Assembly (NCBI RefSeq): GCF_015751785.1
Contig: NZ_JADOTY010000001.1
Coordinates: 1,550,001 to 1,614,000 of the forward strand
Source of the DNA: Micromonospora vinacea
Lineage (GTDB): Bacteria > Actinomycetota > Actinomycetes > Mycobacteriales > Micromonosporaceae
DNA: 64,000 bases
Reading direction: 5' to 3'
A program made the translations under genes and the position numbers. The notes beneath the pieces were generated by a model, which ran no database searches, was not told the origin of the DNA, and saw only the letters and a list, made by a program, of their open reading frames with translations. This document shows, piece by piece, positions 16,710-25,400 of the stretch (its first letter is position 1; the number at the start of each line of letters is the position of its first letter).

Positions 16710-16726
16710 CCCGGCCCGGTCGGGTC
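16708..16726. terminator. Short hairpin between convergent genes
   Basis: GACCCG and CGGGTC arms (16708-16713, 16721-16726) around a 7-base loop, directly at the end of the ATPase gene. It is weak alone and offered as a likely terminator only by position. Confidence 0.4.
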
Positions 16727-16762
16727 GGGCACGCCCATCGCGCCCGGCCCGCACCGGTCGGG

Positions 16763-17194
16763 TCAGGCGCGACCGCCGAGGCTGGCGATGCCGATGATCC
16801 ACCCGGTGAGGAAGCCGTAACCGGCGCCGGTGCTGGCGTCCTGCAGTGCCCCCAGCAGCGACGGTGCCGGGCCGAGCAGCGCCGCCAGCACGGCGGCCAA
16901 CCCGCCGGCCAGCACGTACGCGGCCCAGCCGGAGAAGAACTGGCTCACCGGGCCGGGCACCCGGGCGACCTGGGCGGCGGGCAGCAGGTAGAGCAGGGCC
17001 ACCGCGAGGACCACCAGCAGCACCGCCCGCAGGTCGGCGGCGAACAGCCCGCCGTCCTGCCCGTCCGCGTCCAGCCGCCAGGCCGGCCAGGCGAGCAGGC
17101 GCGCGTAGAAGGCGCCGGCCGACTCCGGGTCGGTCAGGGTGCCGGCCCAGCGGGTGTACGCCGGACTGCCGCAGATGCCGACCAGCAGCAACAC
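16763..17194 (-). CDS. Small multi-pass membrane protein of unknown function
   Basis: At least 143 residues with four hydrophobic stretches and no recognised motif. The first usable standard start is GTG 17192-17194, but it falls inside the first membrane helix. The frame stays open upstream and encodes a plausible N-terminus (RIASLIHRSGPVSRYGTAAG) back to a CTG at 17321-17323 that overlaps the stop of the preceding gene as CTGA. Between 17194 and 17323 there is no ATG, GTG or TTG in frame. The real protein may therefore be about 43 residues longer and use a non-standard start. Confidence 0.6.
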   Translation of the reverse strand: MLLLVGICGSPAYTRWAGTLTDPESAGAFYARLLAWPAWRLDADGQDGGLFAADLRAVLLVVLAVALLYLLPAAQVARVPGPVSQFFSGWAAYVLAGGLAAVLAALLGPAPSLLGALQDASTGAGYGFLTGWIIGIASLGGRA

Positions 17195-17319
17195 GGCGAG
17201 CGCGCCGGTCCCGGCGGCCGTGCCGTAGCGGCTGACCGGGCCGGAGCGGTGGATGAGCGACGCGATCCGCCCAGGCCCCGAACCGGTGGCTCGGGCCCAC
17301 CTGAGCTGCCCCGAGCGGC

Positions 17320-17628
17320 TCAGTGCTTCATCAGGTAGTCGATGAAGGCGGCCCGCAGCAGCGGCGCCGACTCCTCATAGCCGTGACCGGTCAGCTCCCG
17401 CCACAGCGCGTTGGCCTCGTCGATCGTCGGACCGATCGAGTTCGGGGCGCCGTCCAGCACCGTGGCCTCGTCCGCGTTCGGCAGGTGGCGCAGCACCGAC
17501 CAGTAGAAGCCCACGTCCCGACGCTCCCGGGCCCGGGCGAACGCCCGCTCCCGCAGCTCGTCGGTGGACAGCGCGTCAAGCTCCTCGAACGAGGTTCCGC
17601 CCGGGGTGGCGGCAGGTGTGTCGGTCAT
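17320..17628 (-). CDS. Small soluble hypothetical protein
   Basis: 102 residues, acidic and helical (TSFEELDALSTDELRERAFARARERRDVGFYW, in positions about 12-43). No cysteines, membrane segments or catalytic motifs are visible. ATG 17626-17628 was chosen. It lies between two membrane-protein genes in the same direction and its stop is next to the possible CTG start of the following one. I do not recognise the family. Confidence 0.65.
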   Translation of the reverse strand: MTDTPAATPGGTSFEELDALSTDELRERAFARARERRDVGFYWSVLRHLPNADEATVLDGAPNSIGPTIDEANALWRELTGHGYEESAPLLRAAFIDYLMKH

Positions 17629-17681
17629 GTCGCCGAGCCTAACGGTCGAGATCAGCTCCGGCTCGGCGGACGCGACGCGGC

Positions 17682-18896
17682 TCACCGCTCATCGGTGTCC
17701 CACCGCCGCGGGCTGTCCTCCCACCGCGGATCCCGCCACGGGTCCACCGGTTGGGGTGCGGCCTGGGTCGGCAGCGTGGGAGGCCAGTTGTCGACTGACT
17801 GCGGCTGCGGCGTGGTCCAGCCCGAGCTGATCGTGCCGTCGCTGACCGGCTCGATCCGCTCGGGGCCGCCCGCTCGGGGCCGCCCGAGTGTCTCGACCAG
17901 CCGGGTCGCCAGCAGCCCGACGCCGAACGCCACCCCGCCGACCACCCAGTTGCTCAACGTCCACCCGCGCTCTGGCGCGTACACCTGGAAGACGGTGACC
18001 AGGCCGACCGCCAGCAGCGTGCCGAACACGCCGCCCCGGCGACCGTACGCGCTGGTACCGGCGAGCAACGCCACGCCGATCGCCAGCACCGTCCAGTCCA
18101 GCCCCGAGGTGGGCGCCACCGGCCCGGGATCGTTGGCGGCGAGCAGCACGCCGGCGAGAGCGGCCAGCACCGTGGAGACGACAAGCGCGACGGCGGTCAC
18201 CACGGCGGCCACCGCGCCCCGCCGACCGGCCGGGTCCGCGATCGGTCGGTACCGGCCGACGAGCCGACGGATCGCCCGGACCGCGCCGAACAACCCGCCG
18301 AGGACCGCCACCGCGGCGAAGCCGGCGAACAGGTAACCGGCGCTGCTGGTCGGGTCGTAGTCGCCCTGCACCAGCACCGGCGCCGAACGGCGTTCGATGA
18401 ACACCACCACGGCGGCGGCGCCGGCCAGGCTGGCGGCCCAACCCGGCACGTGCAGCACCACCACGGCCAACGCCAGCGCGAGCCCACCGACCGCGGCGAC
18501 CGCCACGGCCGGGCCGATCGACTCCGGCAGACCCCGGTCACCCTGCTCGGCGTAGTGCAGGGCGGCTGCCACCGCGATCGGGCCGACGGCCAGGTTCGGC
18601 GCCGCCGTACGCAGGCTCAGCCCGGCGGCCAGGACGAGCAACCCCAACCCGACCGCGTCGATCAGCAGCGTGCGCAGGTTGCCGTCGCGCACGGCGCCCG
18701 GATCCTCCTGCCAGAGCAGCCAGCTCACGACCACCAGCCCGGCCAGCAGCAGCAGCTCCCACCACAGGTGCACGCCGATCCGGTCCCGACCGGGCTCGCC
18801 GTGGGTGGGGTCGTCGAAGACGTTCTCCAGTACGGCGGCCGGCACCCCCGACGAGGATTCGGCCGACCGGTCCCGGCCCGCTTCTTCGTACCCCAT
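17682..18896 (-). CDS. RbsC-like multi-pass membrane protein without a partner ATPase
   Basis: A 404-residue protein with about ten hydrophobic segments. Segments such as LSLRTAAPNLAVGPIAVAAA and LLAGTSAYGRRGGVFGTLLA resemble the conserved parts of sugar/branched-chain ABC permeases of the BPD_transp_2 family (compare GGxSxxGGRGxxxGTxLG). No ATPase or binding protein is adjacent, so it may be a divergent, repurposed member. The C-terminal 70 residues are Pro/Trp-rich and probably disordered and cytoplasmic. Start ATG 18894-18896. Confidence 0.65.
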   Translation of the reverse strand: MGYEEAGRDRSAESSSGVPAAVLENVFDDPTHGEPGRDRIGVHLWWELLLLAGLVVVSWLLWQEDPGAVRDGNLRTLLIDAVGLGLLVLAAGLSLRTAAPNLAVGPIAVAAALHYAEQGDRGLPESIGPAVAVAAVGGLALALAVVVLHVPGWAASLAGAAAVVVFIERRSAPVLVQGDYDPTSSAGYLFAGFAAVAVLGGLFGAVRAIRRLVGRYRPIADPAGRRGAVAAVVTAVALVVSTVLAALAGVLLAANDPGPVAPTSGLDWTVLAIGVALLAGTSAYGRRGGVFGTLLAVGLVTVFQVYAPERGWTLSNWVVGGVAFGVGLLATRLVETLGRPRAGGPERIEPVSDGTISSGWTTPQPQSVDNWPPTLPTQAAPQPVDPWRDPRWEDSPRRWDTDER

Positions 18897-19015
18897 GACG
18901 CCGCCTCCCCAGTGGCCGGCCGTCCCCAGTCCGGCGCGCGGACGGACCCTGGGCGGCCCTTGCTCTCCGATCGCAGGCACCGTACCCGCGCCCGCAGCTG
19001 GGCGTAACCCCCTGC

Positions 19016-19552
19016 TCAGCGCTGGCCGGGGCGGCTCTCCCGTGGGTCCTGCTCGCGCTCGTCGTCAGGGCGTTCCGGCACCCGGCAGGAGCGCTCGAGC
19101 CAGAGCGCTGCACCGACCAGGGCCAGCGAGGCGAGCAGGCCTCCGCCAGCGGCCGGTCGATCGTCCAGGGCGGCACGGGTGGTCTCCACGAAGAGCCAGC
19201 CGGTGAGCCCCGCGTAGAAGCCCGCGAAGATCGCCGCAGCCAACGCCGACGCCTTGGCCAGCACCACGAAGCGAGCGACCAACAGCGGGTTGACCGGGTC
19301 CCGGCCGGGCTTGCGCTCGATCCGGCCCCGGGTGTTGATCGCGGCGTACGCCTCCAGCACGGCGAGCCCGGCCAGCGTCACCACCGGCAGCCAGGGCAGC
19401 CGGGGAATGCCGCTGTAGTAGAGGGTGCTGATCAGCAGCCAGGCCACCGCCGCCGCACCCAGGCCGGCCACGACCAGGGTCGAGATCCGGGTGGGGCCCA
19501 TTCGGGACCCGTCCGGGCCCGACCCGCGGGGTGGGGGCTTCGCCTGCGTCAT
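19016..19552 (-). CDS. DUF3180-type membrane protein
   Basis: 178 residues with four hydrophobic segments (about 22-42, 52-70, 95-118, 138-152) and charged ends. A protein of this type commonly follows folK in actinobacteria, and here it lies 19 bases past the folK stop on the same strand. Its role is unknown. ATG 19550-19552. Confidence 0.8.
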   Translation of the reverse strand: MTQAKPPPRGSGPDGSRMGPTRISTLVVAGLGAAAVAWLLISTLYYSGIPRLPWLPVVTLAGLAVLEAYAAINTRGRIERKPGRDPVNPLLVARFVVLAKASALAAAIFAGFYAGLTGWLFVETTRAALDDRPAAGGGLLASLALVGAALWLERSCRVPERPDDEREQDPRESRPGQR

Positions 19553-19571
19553 GCCGGCCGGTTCCGCTCGG

Positions 19572-20099
19572 TCATGCCGTCGACTCTAACGCCAACTCCG
19601 GCCGGGGACGCAGTTCCAACGCCTCGTCCGCCGCGGGGCCGGTGGTCAGCAGGTCGGTCAGCCAGCCGTGACCGGGCAGCCGACCGTACGGCTGGATGTC
19701 GATCCACGGGCGCAGCACGAAGGCGCGCAGGTGCGCCCGGGGGTGCGGCAGGGTCAGCTCCGGATCGTCGCTGAGCACCGGCTCGTCGTCGTCGCCCCAG
19801 ACGGCGATCACGTCCACGTCGAGGGTGCGCGGCCCGAACCGCCGCTGCGGGTCACGGGCCCGGCCGGCCGCGCGTTCCGCGTCGCGGGCCCGCTCCAGCC
19901 AGTCGCGCGGGGTCGCGCTCTCGTCCTGGGCGAGCACCACCGCGTTGAGGTACGCCGGCTGGTCGGTGTCGCCCCACGGTGGAGTCTCGTACACCCCGGA
20001 GAGCACCAGCACCGCGTCGCCGAGGGTGGCGACGGCAGTGCGCAGGTGCTCCAGCCGGTCGCCCAGGTTGCTGCCGAGCGACAGGACCGCCCGGGTCAC
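19572..20099 (-). CDS. folK: 6-hydroxymethyl-dihydropterin pyrophosphokinase
   Basis: Transfers pyrophosphate from ATP to the pterin in folate synthesis. The 175-residue protein has SLGSNLGDR (7-15), the YETPPWG loop (37-43) and RFGPRTLDVDVI (88-99), all diagnostic for HPPK. The start is GTG 20097-20099, overlapping the folB stop as GTGA, so it is translationally coupled to folB. Confidence 0.95.
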   Translation of the reverse strand: MTRAVLSLGSNLGDRLEHLRTAVATLGDAVLVLSGVYETPPWGDTDQPAYLNAVVLAQDESATPRDWLERARDAERAAGRARDPQRRFGPRTLDVDVIAVWGDDDEPVLSDDPELTLPHPRAHLRAFVLRPWIDIQPYGRLPGHGWLTDLLTTGPAADEALELRPRPELALESTA

Positions 20100-20464
20100 C
20101 GGGTACGCGCCCGGGTCATGGTGACGGCCACGTCGGTGAAGGTGTGCGGCACCGGAGCCTCCGGCTTGTGCACTGTGATCGTCGCGGTGTCGACCCGAAC
20201 GTCTGCCAGGCAGACCGCGATGAGCCGGTCGGCGAGGGTCTCGATCAGGTTGACCGGCTCGCCGGTCACCACCGCGACCAGGCGTTCGGCCAGTTCGCCG
20301 TAGTGCACGGTGGCGGCGACGTCGTCGCTGGCGGCGGCCGGGCCGAGGTCCAACTCCAGGACGGCGTCGACCACGAAGTCCTGCCCCTGTACGCGTTCGA
20401 AGTCGTACACCCCGTGCCGGCCGCGCGCCCGCAGGCCGGTCAGCTCGATCCGGTCCGTCGTCAT
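20096..20464 (-). CDS. folB: Dihydroneopterin aldolase
   Basis: Cleaves dihydroneopterin to hydroxymethyl-dihydropterin. The 122-residue length fits the family. It shows ELTGLRARGRHGVYDFER with the active-site region GRHGVY (15-20), HYGELAE (54-60) and IETLADRLIA (74-83). The ATG 20462-20464 overlaps the folP stop as ATGA. It is the middle gene of folP-folB-folK. Confidence 0.95.
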   Translation of the reverse strand: MTTDRIELTGLRARGRHGVYDFERVQGQDFVVDAVLELDLGPAAASDDVAATVHYGELAERLVAVVTGEPVNLIETLADRLIAVCLADVRVDTATITVHKPEAPVPHTFTDVAVTMTRARTR

Positions 20465-21357
20465 CGCCGTACCCCCTGCTCGTGATCGTGGTGCGCTCGG
20501 TTCCTGTCGTTCGGCGGCACGGCGAGGCGCGGGCGGCCGGTCGCGGCCCAGACGGCGAGCGCGTCGGCGGTGGCCCGCACGTCGTGCACACGTACGCCCC
20601 AGGCGCCGGCCGCGACCGCCAGCACGCTGGTGGCCACTGTCGCCGCCTCCCGTTGGGCCGTCGGTCGCGGCGTGCCGTCCGCATCGGCCAGCAACCTGCC
20701 GAGGTACGACTTGCGGCTGGCCCCGAAGAGCAGCGGGTAGCCGAGATCCAGCAGCTCCGGCAGGCGGGCGCTGAGCTCCCAGTTGTGCGCGGCCGTCTTG
20801 GCGAAGCCCAGCCCGGGGTCGACGATGAGGCGGTCGGGGGCCACCCCGGCGGCCAGCGCCGCGTCGATCCGTTGGGCCAACTCGGCCCGGACCTCGGCCA
20901 CCACGTCGGTGTAGGTGGCCAGCTCGCGCATCCCCCGGGAGTGCCCGCGCCAGTGCATCAGCACCCACGGGCAGTGCGCGTCGCGGACCACGCGGGCCAT
21001 GTCCGGGTCGGCCAGGCCACCGGAGACGTCGTTGACCACCGCCGCACCGGCGGCCAGGGCGGCCTCCGCCACCCGGGCGCGGCTGGTGTCGACGCTGACC
21101 GTCACGCCGGCGGCGGTCAGCTCGCGGATGACCGGCAACACCCGCTCCGCCTCGGTCGCGGCGTCGATCCGCTCGGCGCCCGGGCGGGTCGACTCGCCGC
21201 CGATGTCGACCAGGTGCGCACCGGCGTCGCGCAGACGGACGCCGTGTCCGACGGCGGCGTCCAGGTCGGCGTACCGTCCGCCGTCGGAGAAGGAGTCCGG
21301 TGTGACGTTGAGGACGCCCATCACCACCGGGCCCGAAGCCCGCACCAGATCGGTCAC
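20461..21357 (-). CDS. folP: Dihydropteroate synthase
   Basis: Joins p-aminobenzoate to hydroxymethyl-dihydropterin pyrophosphate; the target of sulfonamides. The 298-residue protein has NVTPDSFSDGG (17-27), GGESTRPGA, NDVSGG, DPGLGFAK and FGASRKSYLG, which form the pterin and phosphate sites. Start GTG 21355-21357. In relatives folE normally lies directly upstream; here folE is 13 kb away beyond the type IV-like block. Confidence 0.96.
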   Translation of the reverse strand: MTDLVRASGPVVMGVLNVTPDSFSDGGRYADLDAAVGHGVRLRDAGAHLVDIGGESTRPGAERIDAATEAERVLPVIRELTAAGVTVSVDTSRARVAEAALAAGAAVVNDVSGGLADPDMARVVRDAHCPWVLMHWRGHSRGMRELATYTDVVAEVRAELAQRIDAALAAGVAPDRLIVDPGLGFAKTAAHNWELSARLPELLDLGYPLLFGASRKSYLGRLLADADGTPRPTAQREAATVATSVLAVAAGAWGVRVHDVRATADALAVWAATGRPRLAVPPNDRNRAHHDHEQGVRR

Positions 21358-21421
21358 GACTAGACGGTACCGGTCGCGGCAGCGGCGCCCAGCGACCCGG
21401 GTCGGCCCCGCACCACTGCCC

Positions 21422-21451
21422 CTGACGTGCCGATTCGAACAGGTGTACGAT
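21422..21451 (+). promoter_or_regulatory. Sigma-A-like promoter overlapped by a LexA (SOS) box-like sequence
   Basis: CTGACG (21422-21427) and TACGAT (21446-21451) are spaced by 18 bases, close to the actinobacterial -35/-10 pattern. TCGAACAGGTGTACGA (21435-21450) matches the known actinobacterial SOS box TCGAAC-N4-GTTCGA in 11 of 12 positions and covers the -10. If real, the T4SS-like operon would be repressed by LexA. The box is nearly symmetric, so it could serve folP instead. Confidence 0.5.
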
Positions 21452-21550
21452 CGGTCATCCGGGCAGTATCGGGCAGCCCCTTCGCGGCTTGTCGCAATCC
21501 GGGGCGGCCCGTACGCTTTGGAATTGGCCAGCATCGAGATGGCGAAGCTT

Positions 21551-21642
21551 GGAGGGAGGGCCGAAGCGGGGGAAAACCGCCCAAACCTCGCCACCCTCCG
21601 TGGTGAGTAACGAACACAGGGTCAAGAACGCCATGCCCTGTG
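21551..21642 (+). promoter_or_regulatory. Possible structured 5' leader of the T4SS-like operon
   Basis: Stems can be drawn: GGAGGG 21551-21556 with CCCTCC 21594-21599, enclosing GCGG 21566-21569 with CCGC 21577-21580; then CACAGGG 21615-21621 with CCCTGTG 21636-21642. It does not match a riboswitch class that I can recognise with confidence. Confidence 0.35.
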
Positions 21643-21713
21643 GAGCACTTTTCCCGCCAGGCTTGCCTATTGCACCGCCGCGGCACCGCCGGCCGCGCTA
21701 TGGGGAGGTTCCA

Positions 21714-22028
21714 GTGATCGCCTTCGAGCTCATGGAGACGGCGTCGTCCGGCGTCGCCCACGCGCTCTCCACCCTGGCGTCGGCTCCACTCGCGGAGCCG
21801 GCACCGAAGGGGATCGACACCAACAGTGTCGTCACCTTCTTCGCCAGCAAGATCGCGCCGATCCTGCTCGCCGTCCTCGGCGTCATCTTCATCGGCCGAG
21901 CCAGCCGAGGCGAGATCTCCAAGGTGCTGACCAGCTCCGCGATCGCCATCGTCGGGCTCGCCTTCATCGCCGGCGCGGCAACACTCTTCTTCGTCGGCGA
22001 TTACCTGATCGACCTGATCTTCGAATAG
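21714..22028 (+). CDS. VirB2/TrbC-like small membrane protein
   Basis: 104 residues with two hydrophobic helices (about 42-60 and 72-98) after an N-terminal amphipathic stretch with ALSTLASAPLAEPA, a layout like pilin/VirB2 or TrbC subunits of type IV systems. The function is inferred from that shape and from the genes that follow. GTG 21714-21716 with GGGGAGG seven bases upstream sets the start. First gene of the plus-strand operon 21714-30172. Confidence 0.6.
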   Translation: MIAFELMETASSGVAHALSTLASAPLAEPAPKGIDTNSVVTFFASKIAPILLAVLGVIFIGRASRGEISKVLTSSAIAIVGLAFIAGAATLFFVGDYLIDLIFE

Positions 22029-22041
22029 GCGCGTTCACCAG

Positions 22042-22404
22042 ATGCGGCTACGCACCGACGACGACATCTACCGGGCCCGCCTGGTCTACCTCGGGCCGCC
22101 CGGTTACACCCTTCCGGTCCACCTGCCCTACGCCCAGTACGGGCTCTTCATGCTGCTGGTCCCCCTCTACATGTTCATCCACTGGCTGTTCACGTTGACG
22201 GTCGAGCTCTTCCCAGCCTGGGAGATCGCGCTCGCCATCGTGACCACGTCGTTCATCTTCCGGCACGTCGACCCCGATCGGCCGGCGCGGGTGGTCATCC
22301 GCACCGCGCTGACCGACTGGCGACGCACCCGGGAGCCGGCGATCGAGCAGCGCGATCCGCGCCTGGTCGGCAGCCGGATCAGGATTCGGGAGGAGCTGGC
22401 ATGA
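22042..22404 (+). CDS. PrgI/VirB3-like membrane protein
   Basis: 120 residues with two adjacent helices (about 34-57 and 58-75), a conserved-looking GPPGYTLPVHLPY before them and a basic tail (TDWRRTREP). This layout and its place directly before a VirB4-like ATPase fit the PrgI/TcpE/VirB3 group, which anchors the ATPase at the membrane. ATG 22042; its stop overlaps the following 25-codon gene as ATGA. Confidence 0.65.
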   Translation: MRLRTDDDIYRARLVYLGPPGYTLPVHLPYAQYGLFMLLVPLYMFIHWLFTLTVELFPAWEIALAIVTTSFIFRHVDPDRPARVVIRTALTDWRRTREPAIEQRDPRLVGSRIRIREELA

Positions 22405-22478
22405 CCGGACGTACGTCGAACGGTCCGTCGCAGGACGCGGGCAAGGGTCTGCCGACGGTCACCGAGGCGATCGCATGA
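22401..22478 (+). CDS. 25-codon relay ORF between PrgI-like and VirB4-like genes
   Basis: ATG 22401-22403 to TGA 22476-22478 encodes a polar 25-residue peptide that begins MTGRTSNGPSQDAGKG and ends VTEAIA. Both ends overlap their neighbours by ATGA: the stop of the PrgI-like gene at the front and the VirB4-like ATG at the back. It fills exactly the 70-base gap between those genes. It has no membrane segment or motif. A role in coupling translation is likelier than a role for the peptide, but a small subunit cannot be excluded. Confidence 0.6.
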   Translation: MTGRTSNGPSQDAGKGLPTVTEAIA

Positions 22479-25400
22479 GCCGCTCCTCCACGCCGGGTTC
22501 CCCGGCCGGCCGGCCGGGCGCGCCGGCCGGTCACCGTGCGCACTCATTCGACTACACCGAAGACGAAGATGAGGTCGCCCTCGACCCCGCGCTTGTGACG
22601 TCGCCCGGCCACGGTGCCGTCGGCGTGTTCCAGGCGCCCCGGCCGGTTTCCCGCCGGACGCCACCGGCCGAGCCCACCGCCGTGTCGGCCGGCGAGAACG
22701 CCGACATCGACTCCCCCTTCCTGGACCTCTTCGGCGGCGGGGGGCGACCCGGCACGGCCCGAGCCGTCACGGCCGGCCCGAGCACCCGCGAGCAGCCGGC
22801 GATCCCGCATCAGCCGCCGCCCACCGCCAGCCCGGCACCCGCCCGCGCGGTTCCCGAGTTGGAGCCACCGTGGACGCCCGCCGACCAGCCCGGCAGCGGT
22901 GGCCGACCCGTCGAGCCACGGCACGGCGGCGGCCACCCGCCCACCGAGTCCCGGGTGCCGCACCAGGCCGGTGATCGACGGCCGATGCTCCGTCCACCGG
23001 ACGAGCCCGACCCGTCCACCGGCCGCGGCTCGTCGGCGACGAGCACCGGCACCGCCGGCCGGGCAGCCGGCACGCTGCCGAGCAGCCGACCCACCGCCAC
23101 GCCGGCAGCTCAGCCGGCCCGGCCCACGGCACCGGTCGAGCAGCCGGCGAGCATCACCGCATCGGATCGGCCAGCCCTGGAGCGCACGGCGCACCGGCCC
23201 ACCGACCCGGATCGGTCCAAGCCCACCGGCAGGGAAGTCGCCCCGTCCCGCCAACGCGCCGCGAGCCGATCGGACCGACCGGTCAAGCCGACCCGGGTTC
23301 GCGCTCCGAAGATCAAATTCGGGGATCGGGATCCGTCAGTCGAGTTGGCCATCACCGAGATCGCCGGTCACCTGACCTTCACACCGAACACCGTCACCGC
23401 CTGGTACTGGCTGCCCGAGGTCCGCTGGGCGTTCCGACCGGACGCCGAACGCGAGGCGCTGCTGTCGGCGATCTCCGAGCAGTACGCCGGCCTGGCCGGC
23501 TTCCGACTGCACCTGCGCCGCACCACCCGGCCGTTCCCCGCCGACGAGTGGGCGCGCACCATCGACACGCACACCTCGGCACCGCTGCCCGACGTACCCG
23601 GCACCACCGGCTGGGCCGATCACCTGGTCGCCGCCCAACGGCACCTGATGGCGGTCAACCACGCCGAGGGGCAGACCTACCTGGGTGTCACCTTCGCCCG
23701 CCGCTCCCTCGGCGACTCGCTCACCGAGCGGGTGCTGCGCACCTTCGGCCGGGGCACCGCCGATGGTGAACGCCGCAAGCTGGGCCGCACCGTGGAGCAG
23801 TTCGACGAGGTGCTCGGCGCGTTCGGCATGCGCGGCCGGCGGGTCACCGCCCAGGAGCTGGAGTGGCTGCTCTACCGCTCCGTGGCGCTGTGCATGTCGC
23901 CGCCGAGCACCCTCTCCCCGGTCACCGACGGGCGGTGGGAGCGAGGCGACCTGCTCGCCATGACCGAGCAGGTCGAGCGCTACCGCACCCCGTACGGCTC
24001 GACGGTCAAGCTGGTCAATCGGATGACCGGCGAGGAACGGCACGTCGCAGTCCTCGCGGTCGGCCGGATGGAGCCGCTGGAGATCCCGGAACGGCACGAG
24101 CCGTGGCTGCACTTCCACGAGCGGCTGCCCTGGCCGATGGAAATCTCCACCCGGGTCGACATCCTCGGTTCAGGCGACTCCTTCCGTAATCTCGAACACC
24201 GACTGCGGATGATCCGCTCGCAGCAGCTCGACTACGCCGAGCACGGCATCGACGCGCCCCCGGAGCTGGAACGACTGGCCAAGCGCGCACTGGTGATCGG
24301 CGACGAGATGACCACCGGGCTGCCTGTCGACTCGGCCCGTGCGCACGGCTGGCACCGGATCGCGGTCGGCGGCCGGACCAGAGAGGAATGCCTGGAGCGG
24401 GCCCGCCGGCTCATCCAGCTCTACTCCCGGGAACTGCGCATCTCGCTACAGCACCCGAAAAACCAGGACTGGCTGGCCCGCGAGTTCATCCCCGGCGAGC
24501 CGATCGCCAACACCGGCTACGTCCGCCGCATGCCGGTGCCGTTGCTCGCCGCCGCGCTCCCCCAGGCCGCATCGAACGTGGGCGACCGGCGGGGCGACCT
24601 GATCGGCCGAACCGCCGGAACCTGCCGCCGCCCGGTCTTCCTCGACCTGCACTTCCCGATGGAGGTCCGGGAACGCTCCGGGCTCGCGGTCTTCGTCGCC
24701 GAACCGGGTGGTGGCAAGTCGACACTGCTCGGCGCCCTGGGCTACCTGGCCGCCCGTCGAGGTGTCCAGGTGACCCTGCTCGACCCGTCCGGCCCGCTGG
24801 CCCGCCTCTGCGCGATGCCCGAGCTGCGGCCGTACTCACGGGTGTTGAACCTGACCGGCTCGGAGCACGGCACCCTGGCGCCCTACTCGCTCATCCCGAC
24901 GCCGCTGCGCTCCGAGTTCGGCACCGGGGCCGCCGGTGACCGGGAGTTCGAGATCGCCGTCTCAAACGCCCGAGCCGAGCGGCGGATGCTGGTCCAGGAC
25001 ATCTGCATGATGCTCGTCCCGCCGCAGGTGGCCAGGGAGGCGTCGACCGCCACGCTCTTCCGGCACGCCGTCCGCCAGGTCCCCGCCGAGGAAACCTCCA
25101 CGCTGGACGACGTGGTGAGCTGCCTCGGGCGGCTCGACGACGACGCCGGCAAGGAACTGGCAAACCTCCTGCTGGACACCGCCGAGATGCCACTGGCCAT
25201 GCTCTTCTTCGGCCGACCGCCGGAGGGGCTACTCGGCGCCGACGCGGCCCTCACCGTCATCACCATGGCCGGGCTACGGTTGCCCGACCTCAAGATCGAA
25301 CGGGAGTACTGGTCAGCCGAGGAGGCCCTGGCCCTGCCGATGCTGCACACCGCGCACCGGCTCGCCGTCCGGCGCTGCTACGGCGGCTCGATGTCGTCGC

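Larger units (their letters stand above)
21358..21713. other. Divergent intergenic region between folP and the T4SS-like operon
   Basis: 356 bases with no convincing gene. It holds a sigma-A-like promoter overlapped by a LexA-box-like sequence (21422-21451) and a leader with several possible stems (21551-21642). The ribosome site GGGGAGG for the first operon gene is at its right end. It is also the left junction of the block that separates folP from folE. No tRNA, integrase remnant or clear terminal repeat was seen. Confidence 0.7.

Noticed and set aside
21551..21642. c-di-AMP (ydaO) riboswitch
   Set aside because: GCCGAAGCGGGGGAAAACC looks similar to part of the motif, but the other conserved segments do not align well enough.
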